Positions 9,266 to 16,906 of a stretch of DNA of 64,000 bases are shown here, piece after piece (position 1 is the stretch's first letter; each line of letters begins with the position of its first letter). The notes below the pieces were generated by a model. The model was not told where the DNA came from, searched no databases, and saw only the letters and a program-made list of their open reading frames with translations. The translations under genes were made by a program, and so were the position numbers. Source of the stretch: CAJXQU01 sp965223825 (GTDB lineage: Bacteria > Pseudomonadota > Gammaproteobacteria > CAJXQU01); contig OZ245018.1 of assembly GCA_965223825.1 (NCBI GenBank), forward strand, positions 558,001 to 622,000. The letters run 5' to 3'.

Positions 9266-11334
9266 GTGAAGCCAATTCATTATTGATCGAGATCGGTACG
9301 GAAGAATTACCACCGAAAGCGTTAAAAAAATTACGCGACGCGTTTGGTCGAGAATTGCAAGCAAGCTTAAAAGATGCGGAGCTTGGTTACGAAAAACTGA
9401 CGACCTACGCCTCTCCACGAAGGCTCGCGATCATTGTGGATAAGTTGATCGCCGCACAACCGGATAGCGAAGAGCTACGTCGCGGTCCCGCCGTTAAAGC
9501 CGCATTTGACGCAGAGGGTAACCCGACAAAGGCCGCGTCTGGTTTTGCAGCTTCTTGTGGCGTATCGGTTGATCAGCTTGAAAAACTCGAAACTGAAAAA
9601 GGCAGTTGGTTAGCGTTTCAGTTAAAGAAAAAAGGTGAGTCTGTCTCCGCACTCTTACCGGCGATGGTCGAGCAAGCGCTGAATAAATTACCCATTCCTA
9701 AACGCATGCGTTGGGGCCAAAGCGAAGTCAGCTTTGTGCGACCAATCCATTGGGTCGTCCTGATGTATGGTGATGCGGTGATCGACAGTAAAATTTTGGA
9801 TATAGAGATTGGAACAATGAGTCGCGGTCATCGTTTCCATCATCCTGACGATGTGAACTTAACCGGTGCGGAAAAGTATCTCGCTCAGTTACGTGATGCA
9901 TATGTCATGGTGGATTTCGCGGAACGCCGTGGGCTGATCGAACAACAAATCAATGACACAGCAAAAAGTCTTGGTGGTAGCGCGGTGATCGATCCGGGCT
10001 TGTTGGATGAAGTGACTGCGTTGGTGGAATGGCCCGTCCCTATCGCAGGTCAGTTTGAGGATCGCTTTCTTGAGTTACCGAAAGAAGTGTTGATCTCAAC
10101 CATGAAAGGTCATCAGAAATATTTTCATGTGGTGGATGACAAGGGCGATCTGTTGCCGTATTTCATCACGTTGAGCAATATTGAAAGCAGTAACCCAGAG
10201 ACAATCAAGGCCGGTAATGAGCGTGTGATCCGCCCACGATTGAGTGATTCAGCGTATTTTTGGAAGACGGATTTGGAAGCGGGGTTTAGCGCTTGGGTAA
10301 GCGCCTTGGAAAAAGTGGTTTTTCAAGCAAAGCTCGGTTCGATCGCGGATAAAACCCAGCGAATTTCAACATTGGCCGCACGTATTGCAGAAACGCTCGG
10401 TGAAGATGTTGATCTGGCGCGCCGTGCAGGTGAGTTGAGTAAGTGCGATCTCATGAGTGACATGGTTGGAGAATTTCCTGATCTACAAGGCATCATGGGG
10501 CGTTACTACGCTGAGAAACACGGCGAAGATGCGGCCGTTGCGATTGCGCTGGATGAGCAGTACATGCCACGTTTCGCGGGTGATCAACTACCGCAAGGTG
10601 CAGCGGGTCAGGCGGTGTCGATCGCCGATAAAATCGATACGCTTGTCGGGATTTTCGGTATTGGCCAACCTCCCACAGGCGTGAAAGATCCTTTTGCATT
10701 ACGTCGAGCGGCATTGGGTGTACTACGTATTATGATCGAGCAAAAACGCGATCTTGACCTGCACACCTTACTTACGGATTCCGCCGAGCTGTATGGGGAT
10801 AAACTTTCTGAAGACAATGTCGTTGAGAGTGTGTTGGATTATATGTTGGAGCGACTGCGCAGTTATTACGCTGATCAATCAATTCCACCGACTGTCTTTG
10901 ATGCCGTTGCAGCCCGTCGCCCAACACGACCAGTGGATTTTGATCAACGCATTCAGGCGGTTATGCAGTTCCGCGAATTGGCTGAGGCAGAGTCACTTGC
11001 CGCTGCGAATAAGCGCATCAGTAATATTCTGAAGAAGCAGGATGTAGCGCCACCTGAGCAGGTGGATGAAGCTGTTTTACAAGAAACTGCAGAGAAAGAC
11101 TTGCTGGCAGCCCTCAATCAGGTCAAAGTGGCAATTAAGCCTGATCTCGAACAGCATCGTTATGCACCGGCTCTAGCGGGTATGGCGAGTTTGCGTGATC
11201 CAATTGACGCGTTTTTTGATCAGGTGATGGTGATGTGTGATGATGAAGCCTTACGCTTGAATCGCCTCGCATTATTGGACGGCCTACAAGCACTTTTCTT
11301 GCAAGTGGCTGATATTTCACGATTACAAAAATAA
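9262..11334 (+). CDS. glyS: Glycine--tRNA ligase beta subunit
   Basis: A 690-aa beta subunit, almost the same length as E. coli GlyS (689). It starts with LLIEIGTEELPPKALK, the usual N-terminal signature, and has the MRWGQSEVSFVRPIHWVVLM and STMKGHQKYFHV blocks of the family. An HD-like region lies in the middle and an anticodon-binding DALR-type domain at the C-terminus. It pairs with GlyQ to bind and charge tRNA-Gly. It begins inside the glyQ stop (ATGA overlap) and is followed 7 nt later by gmhB, so glyQ-glyS-gmhB and the acyltransferase are probably one transcript. Confidence 0.97.
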   Translation: MSEANSLLIEIGTEELPPKALKKLRDAFGRELQASLKDAELGYEKLTTYASPRRLAIIVDKLIAAQPDSEELRRGPAVKAAFDAEGNPTKAASGFAASCGVSVDQLEKLETEKGSWLAFQLKKKGESVSALLPAMVEQALNKLPIPKRMRWGQSEVSFVRPIHWVVLMYGDAVIDSKILDIEIGTMSRGHRFHHPDDVNLTGAEKYLAQLRDAYVMVDFAERRGLIEQQINDTAKSLGGSAVIDPGLLDEVTALVEWPVPIAGQFEDRFLELPKEVLISTMKGHQKYFHVVDDKGDLLPYFITLSNIESSNPETIKAGNERVIRPRLSDSAYFWKTDLEAGFSAWVSALEKVVFQAKLGSIADKTQRISTLAARIAETLGEDVDLARRAGELSKCDLMSDMVGEFPDLQGIMGRYYAEKHGEDAAVAIALDEQYMPRFAGDQLPQGAAGQAVSIADKIDTLVGIFGIGQPPTGVKDPFALRRAALGVLRIMIEQKRDLDLHTLLTDSAELYGDKLSEDNVVESVLDYMLERLRSYYADQSIPPTVFDAVAARRPTRPVDFDQRIQAVMQFRELAEAESLAAANKRISNILKKQDVAPPEQVDEAVLQETAEKDLLAALNQVKVAIKPDLEQHRYAPALAGMASLRDPIDAFFDQVMVMCDDEALRLNRLALLDGLQALFLQVADISRLQK

Positions 11335-11341
11335 TAAAATA

Positions 11342-11878
11342 ATGCCTTATCTGATACTTGATCGCGACGGCGTCATTAACGAAGACTCTGATGACTATAT
11401 TAAAAGCCCAGCTGAATGGAAGGCTGTTCCCGGAAGTTTAAAAGCCATCGCACGCGCTAACCGTGCGGGGTATCGGGTAATTGTTGTGACCAACCAATCG
11501 GGGCTGGCGCGTGGTTTGTTTGATATTGATGCGTTGAATGCAATCCATTTGAAAATGCACAAAAAACTCGCGAAAGTCGGAGGCAAGTTGGAGGCGATTT
11601 TGTTTTGTCCTCACGGGCCTGATGATCATTGTGATTGCCGTAAACCACTTCCAGGTATGCTTCACCAAATTCGCGATCGATTAAATATTTCTCTCGAAAA
11701 AGTCTCAGTTGTGGGTGACAGTTATCGTGATCTTGAAGCGGCTCGTGCTGCTGGTGCAAAGCCCGTTTTAGTGCGTACGGGCAAGGGTGAGAAGACGCTC
11801 TCTGCGGAAGAGAACGATTTGTCTGATGTCGATATTTATAACGATCTTGATGCGTTTGTTACTGATCTTTTGAGTTAA
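11342..11878 (+). CDS. gmhB: D-glycero-beta-D-manno-heptose 1,7-bisphosphate 7-phosphatase
   Basis: A 178-aa HAD-superfamily phosphatase that removes the 7-phosphate from heptose bisphosphate during synthesis of ADP-heptose for the LPS inner core; it acts in the cytoplasm. The catalytic DRDG motif has D7 and D9, followed by VTNQSG (about 49-54) and the second acidic motif GDSYRDLEAA. Zinc ligands typical of GmhB are visible as C89, H91, C97 and C99. The length is slightly less than E. coli GmhB (191). It sits between glyS and a lysophosphatidate acyltransferase gene, an arrangement common in gammaproteobacteria. Confidence 0.93.
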   Translation: MPYLILDRDGVINEDSDDYIKSPAEWKAVPGSLKAIARANRAGYRVIVVTNQSGLARGLFDIDALNAIHLKMHKKLAKVGGKLEAILFCPHGPDDHCDCRKPLPGMLHQIRDRLNISLEKVSVVGDSYRDLEAARAAGAKPVLVRTGKGEKTLSAEENDLSDVDIYNDLDAFVTDLLS

Positions 11879-11881
11879 GGC

Positions 11882-12601
11882 ATGGTCTTTTTGCGTTCCC
11901 TGATTTACTTTCTCGGCGTTGTTCCGCTGACTATTTTCTACTCGTTTGTTGGATTGCTTGTCTTTTGGTTGCCATTTCAGCAGCGATTTCAGATCGTTTC
12001 TGGTTGGGCGCGCATCAATTTACGCTGGTTAGAATTTATTTGCGGTTTGTCATTTCGTGTCGAAGGGGTGGAGAATATTCCTGAAGAACCGGCGATTATT
12101 GTCTCAAATCACCAATCGGCTTGGGAGACGCTGGCATTACAGCAAATTTTCCCACCGCATGTGTGGGTGTTAAAGCGTGAATTGTTATGGATTCCTGTTT
12201 TCGGCTGGGGATTGGCATCGCTTAAACCGATTGCGATTGATCGTAAGTCAGGTCGGTTGGCGTTAAAACAAGTGGTAGAGCAGGGTATTGAGCGTTTGAA
12301 GAATCATTGTTGGGTGGTGATTTTTCCGGAGGGTACGCGTCTCGACCCGGGCAAAACACGTCGATATGGCAAAAGTGCAGGCTTGCTCGCTGAAAAATCC
12401 GATCGTCCAATTGTGCCCGTTGCACACAATGCGGGTTTGTTTTGGCCGAGAAAAGGACTCTTAAAGAAAGCCGGTGTGATCACAATTCAAATTGGCCCAG
12501 TCATCCGCCCAGAAGGAAAAAACGCAGAAGCGTTAACTACAGAAGTACAAGAATGGATTCAGCCACGCGTGGATTCCTTAGTCAGCTCGCCACCAGAGTG
12601 A
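11882..12601 (+). CDS. 1-acyl-sn-glycerol-3-phosphate acyltransferase (PlsC family)
   Basis: A 239-aa inner-membrane acyltransferase with one or two N-terminal hydrophobic segments (about 4-28). It should transfer a fatty acyl chain to lysophosphatidic acid, or a related acceptor, in phospholipid synthesis. The LPLAT motifs are visible: NHQSAWET (a variant of the NHx4D block, with Glu at the usual Asp position) and FPEGTR. The first motif is often NHQS-W-E/D in this subgroup next to gmhB, so the change is not alarming. It starts 3 nt after the gmhB stop, a coupled arrangement. Whether it is the main PlsC of the cell cannot be decided here. Confidence 0.87.
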   Translation: MVFLRSLIYFLGVVPLTIFYSFVGLLVFWLPFQQRFQIVSGWARINLRWLEFICGLSFRVEGVENIPEEPAIIVSNHQSAWETLALQQIFPPHVWVLKRELLWIPVFGWGLASLKPIAIDRKSGRLALKQVVEQGIERLKNHCWVVIFPEGTRLDPGKTRRYGKSAGLLAEKSDRPIVPVAHNAGLFWPRKGLLKKAGVITIQIGPVIRPEGKNAEALTTEVQEWIQPRVDSLVSSPPE

Positions 12602-12693
12602 ACTTGACGACTTGTATGAATCTAACCGACAATTCTAATTAAACGTGGAGCAAGTAGGTTCCGCTTAATGAACACATTGAGGATACAAGACTA

Positions 12694-13020
12694 ATGAGCG
12701 ATAAGATTGTTTACGTTACAGACGATACGTTTGAAGAAGAAGTGCTAAATAGCGACAGCCCTGTGTTGGTGGATTATTGGGCTGAATGGTGTGGTCCTTG
12801 CAAAATGATTGCCCCGATTCTGGACGAGATCGCCACTGAATACGACGACAAGATCAAGATCGCTAAATTGAACATCGATGAGAATCCGAACACGCCACCA
12901 AAGTACGGTATTCGTGGTATTCCAACGTTAATGATTTTCAAAAGTGGTAATGTCGAAGCAACGAAAGTTGGTGCAGTGTCTAAATCTCAATTGGCTGCTT
13001 TTATCGATAGCACTATTTAA
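12694..13020 (+). CDS. trxA: Thioredoxin 1
   Basis: A 108-aa cytoplasmic thioredoxin, the same size as E. coli TrxA. The active site WCGPCK has its two cysteines at 33 and 36, and the cis-proline is in GIPTLMIF. It reduces disulfides in ribonucleotide reductase, PAPS or methionine sulfoxide reductases and other partners, using thioredoxin reductase. It precedes rho, as in many gammaproteobacteria. One difference from common thioredoxins is NPNTPPKYGIRG, with Pro-Pro where an Ala or Thr is usual. The 92-bp gap after the acyltransferase suggests its own promoter. Confidence 0.97.
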   Translation: MSDKIVYVTDDTFEEEVLNSDSPVLVDYWAEWCGPCKMIAPILDEIATEYDDKIKIAKLNIDENPNTPPKYGIRGIPTLMIFKSGNVEATKVGAVSKSQLAAFIDSTI

Positions 13021-13031
13021 CATTCTTCGCG

Positions 13032-13076
13032 CCAGTCTCAACCCGAGTTCACGAAAATCATCCGGGTAGAGACTGG
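13032..13076. terminator. 14-bp hairpin after trxA
   Basis: Arms at 13032-13045 and 13063-13076 pair over 14 positions with one mismatch and a 17-nt loop. No T-run follows, so Rho-dependent ending, RNA protection or an attenuator role is as likely as intrinsic termination. The right arm overlaps the proposed -35 region of the rho promoter. Confidence 0.4.
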
Positions 13077-13102
13077 ACGCTATCGAAACTCAGTGCTATG
13101 CT
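13074..13102 (+). promoter_or_regulatory. Candidate sigma70 promoter of rho (extended -10)
   Basis: TGGACG at 13074-13079 (4 of 6 matches to TTGACA), a 17-nt spacer, and TATGCT at 13097-13102 preceded by TGC, which makes an extended -10. The expected start of transcription is near 13109, which leaves a leader of about 120 nt before rho. Confidence 0.4.
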
Positions 13103-13115
13103 AATTCCAATCTAA

Positions 13116-13226
13116 ATGAGAACCCCTTCCGGGGCAACTCACCGAAATCCAAGTCATATAATTTCTACATATTCTTGCCAATCTGCGGGCGTAGCCTGTC
13201 AATATATTTTAGTTATCCAAATCTAA
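13116..13226 (+). CDS. Possible 36-aa leader peptide of rho
   Basis: An ATG at 13116 opens a 36-codon frame that ends with TAA at 13224-13226, four bases before the rho ATG. In E. coli a short leader ORF of similar size (rhoL, 33 codons) lies at the corresponding place, and rho is autoregulated by attenuation in its leader. There is no clear ribosome binding site before this ATG. The rho start itself also lacks a good one, which would fit translational coupling. The leader RNA is rich in C and poor in G, as expected of Rho loading sites. Coding status is inference from position and size. Confidence 0.3.
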   Translation: MRTPSGATHRNPSHIISTYSCQSAGVACQYILVIQI

Positions 13227-13230
13227 TCCT

Positions 13231-14487
13231 ATGAATCTAACTGAATTAAAGAAAAAACCAGCCGTTGAACTCATCGAACTATCCGAATCCATGGGCATTG
13301 AACATGTCGCCCGGGCTAGAAAACAGGATCTGATATTTAATATCCTGAAGGGGCATGCAAAGAAGGGTGAAGATATCTTTGGGGATGGTGTACTTGAGAT
13401 TTTGCAGGATGGGTTTGGCTTCTTACGATCGGCAGATTGTTCCTACCTTGCTGGGCCCGATGATATTTATGTTTCACCGAGCCAGATCCGACGGTTTGGG
13501 TTACGAACGGGCGATACAATTAGCGGTAAAATTCGTCCACCGAAGGATAGTGAACGATACTTTGCGTTGTTGAAAGTCGGTGAAATAAATTTTGAACCAC
13601 CAGAAAATGCCAAGAATAAAGTTTTATTTGAAAATCTGACCCCACTTTTTGCTCGTGAACGGCTCAAACTTGAGCTGGGTAACGGTACGACTGAAGATTT
13701 AACCCCGCGCGTTATTGATCTCGTTTCACCGATTGGTAAAGGCCAGCGAGGCCTGATCGTATCGCCACCGAAAGCCGGTAAAACTATGATGCTACAAAGC
13801 ATCGCCCACTCGTTAGAAATGAATCATCCCGAATGCCACTTGATCGTATTACTAATCGATGAGCGTCCAGAAGAAGTAACGGAAATGAGCCGTTCAGTTC
13901 GTGGTGAAGTGGTCGCCAGTACGTTTGATGAGCCCGCATCTCGTCATGTTCAAGTAGCAGAAATGGTCATTGAAAAAGCCAAACGTTTGGTTGAGCATAA
14001 AAAAGATGTGGTCATTTTGCTCGATTCGATCACCCGTTTAGGTCGCGCTTACAACACAGTGGTGCCTTCATCAGGCAAAGTGTTGACAGGTGGTGTTGAT
14101 GCAAACGCACTACAACGTCCAAAACGATTCTTCGGTGCGGCACGAAATATTGAAGAAGGTGGTAGCCTAACCATCCTTGCGACGGCGCTGGTCGATACTG
14201 GCTCACGAATGGATGATGTGATCTTCGAAGAATTTAAAGGTACGGGTAATATGGAAGTGCACCTTGATCGTAAGATTGCAGAACGTCGAATTTATCCTGC
14301 GATTAATGTACATCGTTCCGGTACACGTCGTGATGACCTGCTTATGTCGCCAGAAGAACAACAAAAAGTCTGGATTTTATTGAAACTGATGAATTCAATG
14401 GAAGATATTGCGGCTATGGAATTCTTGCTAGAACGGTTACGCGCAACGAAAAATAACGATGAGTTTTTTGATTCTATGAAACGTTAA
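13231..14487 (+). CDS. rho: Transcription termination factor Rho
   Basis: A 418-aa hexameric RNA helicase that ends transcription at C-rich, unstructured sites; E. coli Rho has 419 aa. The N-terminal Rho_N helical region covers about 1-45. The RNA-binding cold-shock-like domain includes GFGFLRS at 61-67. The ATPase domain has Walker A in SPPKAGKTM (178-186), a Walker B VVILLDSITRLGRAYN block, and the Q/R-loop region near 280-330. No insertion between the RNA-binding and ATPase domains is present. The start at 13231 has no convincing ribosome binding site, and it follows a possible leader ORF by 4 nt. A strong terminator follows at 14517-14550. Confidence 0.98.
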   Translation: MNLTELKKKPAVELIELSESMGIEHVARARKQDLIFNILKGHAKKGEDIFGDGVLEILQDGFGFLRSADCSYLAGPDDIYVSPSQIRRFGLRTGDTISGKIRPPKDSERYFALLKVGEINFEPPENAKNKVLFENLTPLFARERLKLELGNGTTEDLTPRVIDLVSPIGKGQRGLIVSPPKAGKTMMLQSIAHSLEMNHPECHLIVLLIDERPEEVTEMSRSVRGEVVASTFDEPASRHVQVAEMVIEKAKRLVEHKKDVVILLDSITRLGRAYNTVVPSSGKVLTGGVDANALQRPKRFFGAARNIEEGGSLTILATALVDTGSRMDDVIFEEFKGTGNMEVHLDRKIAERRIYPAINVHRSGTRRDDLLMSPEEQQKVWILLKLMNSMEDIAAMEFLLERLRATKNNDEFFDSMKR

Positions 14488-14516
14488 TGATTGACGTAGC
14501 GCATTTAGATAGACAC

Positions 14517-14550
14517 AAAAAAAGCCTGATCAATTGATCAGGCTTTTTTT
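14517..14550. terminator. Strong bidirectional intrinsic terminator
   Basis: A perfect inverted repeat (GCCTGATCAA / TTGATCAGGC) is flanked by seven A bases on the left and seven T bases on the right. It ends rho on the plus strand and the Nudix-sat-HIT operon on the minus strand. Confidence 0.92.
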
Positions 14551-14614
14551 GTTCAAATGTTGAATATTGCCGACCTTGGAAATGAACCAGATCGGCAAAA
14601 ACAGCATGTCTAAC

Positions 14615-14953
14615 TTAACCCGGTGGCCATGTTAGATCGCGTCCTGCGAGCACATGGATATGCAAATGGAAAACGGATTGTCCGGCACCCGCACCATTGT
14701 TCGTTACGATGCGGTAATTCTCATGTCCAGCTTCTTTCGCAATCTCACCGGCTTTCAAAAGCAAATGACCTAATAACCCCTGATCTGCTTGAGCAGCATC
14801 AGCGATATTAACAATGGGCTTTTTCGGAATGATCAAAAAATGCATTGGTGCTTGCGGTGCAACATCGTTGAACGCCATGCATAGATCATCTTCGTAGAGG
14901 ATATCAGCCGGTATTTCACGTTTAATAATTTTACTGAAAATGGTGTCTGTCAT
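14615..14953 (-). CDS. HIT family nucleotide-binding protein (HinT-like)
   Basis: A 112-aa HinT-type histidine-triad protein that hydrolyses or transfers AMP from adenylyl conjugates (aminoacyl-adenylates, phosphoramidates). The triad HLHIHV lies near the C-terminus, after the conserved YRIVTNNGAGAGQSVFH block; the N-terminal IFSKIIKREIPADILYEDD block is also typical. It is the last gene of the Nudix-sat-HIT operon, 24 nt after the ATP sulfurylase gene. HIT enzymes are known to act on adenylylsulfate in vitro, so working on the product of its neighbour is possible; this is inference. Confidence 0.92.
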   Translation of the reverse strand: MTDTIFSKIIKREIPADILYEDDLCMAFNDVAPQAPMHFLIIPKKPIVNIADAAQADQGLLGHLLLKAGEIAKEAGHENYRIVTNNGAGAGQSVFHLHIHVLAGRDLTWPPG

Positions 14954-14977
14954 GGTCTTCTCCGAATGATTGTCTGA

Positions 14978-16171
14978 TCAGGATGCGTCTTCTGCTTGAT
15001 AATGTTTCATCAAAATTTCAGCCACTTCGGGGCGTGCAAATTCTTCTGGAAGGGCTTCGCCAGCCGCGAGCATCGCGCGCACTTTCGTACCGGAGAGTAA
15101 AACAAAATCTTCCGGTGCGTGATCAGACGCATCGCGCATCATCACGACTTTATTTAGTTTCTTCGAGTAGGCAGTGTGATCTGCACCGAAAATTTCAATT
15201 TCTAATGCGCCCGCAGGAACGTCTTTTTCGAAGATGGTTTGCGCATCGAATGGGCCGTAATAATCACCAACACCTGCGTGATCACGTCCCACGATTAAAT
15301 ATGAGCAGCCGGCATTTTGACGAAACACAGCGTGCAGAACAGCTTCCCGCGGGCCAGCATAAAGCATGTCAAAACCGTAACCAGTGACCATAACGGTGTT
15401 TTCTGGGAAGTACAATTCAACCATTTTACGGATAGCCGCATCACGTACGTCAGCCGGAATATCGCCTTTTTTCAGTTTGCCGAGCAACATATGGATCAGG
15501 ACGCCATCGGCATCCAAGGTTTCCAAAGCCATTTTACATAACTCTTCATGGGCACGGTGCATAGGGTTACGGGTTTGGAAGGCAACCACTTTTTCCCAAC
15601 CATTTGCTGCAATTTCTTCACGGATCTGAACGGCTGTGCGGAAAGTGTCTGGGAAGTCTTTTTCAAAATAGCTGTAATTCAACACGTCGATCGGCCCGGA
15701 GATCACCTTATTACCCAGTGATGTGAAGGTCGCCACGCCGGGATGGTTTTCATCTAATGTACCGAAGATTTTTTCAGCCATTTGTTTGATCTGGTCGTCG
15801 CTGACATCGTCGATCGCATCGACAGTTTGCACCGCTAAGATTGGGTTACCCTCGACATTGGGATCACGAAGGGCAATGCGTTGACCTGCTTCGATCGCGC
15901 TAGCATCGTCTGTAATGTTGACACACGGCACGGGCCAGAAAAGTCCGTCGGTTGTTTGCATCGTGTTTGCGACGCTGATCGCATCGGCGAGATTCATGAA
16001 ACCTTTCAATGGTGTGAAGTAGCCTGCACCGAGCATGACTGCGTTTGCAGCGGCAGCAGAGTTAATCAGCAGGGAAGGCAGTGCTTCAGCTTCTTTCAGT
16101 AATGCGGCACGTTGCGCGTCGTCTTGAACAAATAACGGATTGAGCGCGTCAGCGCCATGAGGTTTAATCAT
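14978..16171 (-). CDS. sat: Sulfate adenylyltransferase (ATP sulfurylase, single-chain type)
   Basis: A 397-aa enzyme of the Sat/Met3 type that interconverts ATP plus sulfate and adenylylsulfate (APS) plus pyrophosphate in the cytoplasm. The active-site block QTRNPMHRAHE is at 199-209 and GRDHAG at 295-300; the N-terminal PUA-like part includes GAGYFTPLKGFM. It has no C-terminal APS kinase domain. It is unrelated to the two-subunit CysDN enzyme of E. coli. This type serves sulfate assimilation in some bacteria and, in sulfur oxidisers, runs in reverse to make ATP. No apr, dsr or cys genes are nearby to decide. It is the middle gene of the Nudix-sat-HIT operon. Confidence 0.95.
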   Translation of the reverse strand: MIKPHGADALNPLFVQDDAQRAALLKEAEALPSLLINSAAAANAVMLGAGYFTPLKGFMNLADAISVANTMQTTDGLFWPVPCVNITDDASAIEAGQRIALRDPNVEGNPILAVQTVDAIDDVSDDQIKQMAEKIFGTLDENHPGVATFTSLGNKVISGPIDVLNYSYFEKDFPDTFRTAVQIREEIAANGWEKVVAFQTRNPMHRAHEELCKMALETLDADGVLIHMLLGKLKKGDIPADVRDAAIRKMVELYFPENTVMVTGYGFDMLYAGPREAVLHAVFRQNAGCSYLIVGRDHAGVGDYYGPFDAQTIFEKDVPAGALEIEIFGADHTAYSKKLNKVVMMRDASDHAPEDFVLLSGTKVRAMLAAGEALPEEFARPEVAEILMKHYQAEDAS

Positions 16172-16192
16172 TAACAGTCTCCAGCCAGATTT

Positions 16193-16768
16193 TTATGATG
16201 TGTGTGGACGGTGTTCCACTAACAGAATTTCATTTTCGTCGCGAATTATATCACCAAGATGGAATTTGAAATCCTGATTTGCAAATTCTTCTACATAATA
16301 GCGCAGGGTGTGTTCGATGGTTTTAAAAGCGAGCTCGTCCCAGGGAATATCTTCGAAGCGAAAGAGCGCGGTTTCGAGACTTTCTACGCCAGGATGGAAA
16401 TCTAAATCCAGCAAGCGTGCGCGAAACATCATATAAACCTGATTAACGTGTGGCAGGTTGAAAACGCTATATAACTCGCCGAGTGCAACATTCGCATTTG
16501 CTTCTTCCTGCGTTTCGCGTAGAGCAGCATCTTGAACCGTCTCATCACATTCCATGAAGCCCGCCGGCAAAGTCCAGTATCCATGACGTGGTTCTATGGC
16601 GCGGCGGCAGAGCAGAACCTTGTCTTCCCAAATAGGCAGAGTGCCAGTGACGATTTTCGGGTTTTCATAATGAATCATGTCACAAGAAACACAGACATAT
16701 CGCTGGCGGTTGTCATCATCTGGAATGACATAGCGAACGTTTTCACCGCATTGGCTACAAAATTTCAT
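16193..16768 (-). CDS. Nudix hydrolase with N-terminal zinc ribbon
   Basis: A 191-aa enzyme. The first 35 residues carry two CxxC pairs (CSQC and CVSC), a zinc ribbon typical of NudC-like and related Nudix proteins. The Nudix box is complete: GFMECDETVQDAALRETQEE fits Gx5Ex7RExxEE. It should hydrolyse a nucleoside diphosphate linked to another group; the substrate is not predictable from the motif. It is the first gene of an operon with ATP sulfurylase (21 nt gap) and a HIT protein. The start at 16768 follows an AGGA motif 10 nt upstream. The intergenic stretch before it contains the structured element at 16820-16895. Confidence 0.9.
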   Translation of the reverse strand: MKFCSQCGENVRYVIPDDDNRQRYVCVSCDMIHYENPKIVTGTLPIWEDKVLLCRRAIEPRHGYWTLPAGFMECDETVQDAALRETQEEANANVALGELYSVFNLPHVNQVYMMFRARLLDLDFHPGVESLETALFRFEDIPWDELAFKTIEHTLRYYVEEFANQDFKFHLGDIIRDENEILLVEHRPHTS

Positions 16769-16819
16769 GAGGAGTTCCTAACTCTTGAGAACGTAAAGGG
16801 GATAGCGTTTCGATAGTAT

Positions 16820-16895
16820 AAGCTGATCTGAAGATACGACTTGTGAGGAATTGCATCATTCCTGCACATTCGTGCGTCGTTCATCAGATCAGCTT
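16820..16895. other. 76-nt nested inverted-repeat element of unknown role
   Basis: The outer arms AAGCTGATCTGA (16820-16831) and TCAGATCAGCTT (16884-16895) pair perfectly over 12 bp. Inside lies a second helix ACGAC (16836-16840) / GTCGT (16876-16880), which closes a junction with two hairpins: AGGAAT/ATTCCT (16846-16851 and 16858-16863) and GCAC/GTGC (16864-16867 and 16872-16875). In total 54 of 76 bases can pair without a mismatch. It lies between the czcA stop and the start of the Nudix gene, both on the minus strand. On the plus strand it ends in TTTT. It could be a czc 3' end, a leader or operator of the Nudix operon, or a small REP-like element. A TATACT box on the minus strand begins right next to it (16815-16820). 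Confidence 0.5.
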
Positions 16896-16906
16896 TTACG
16901 TAGAGA

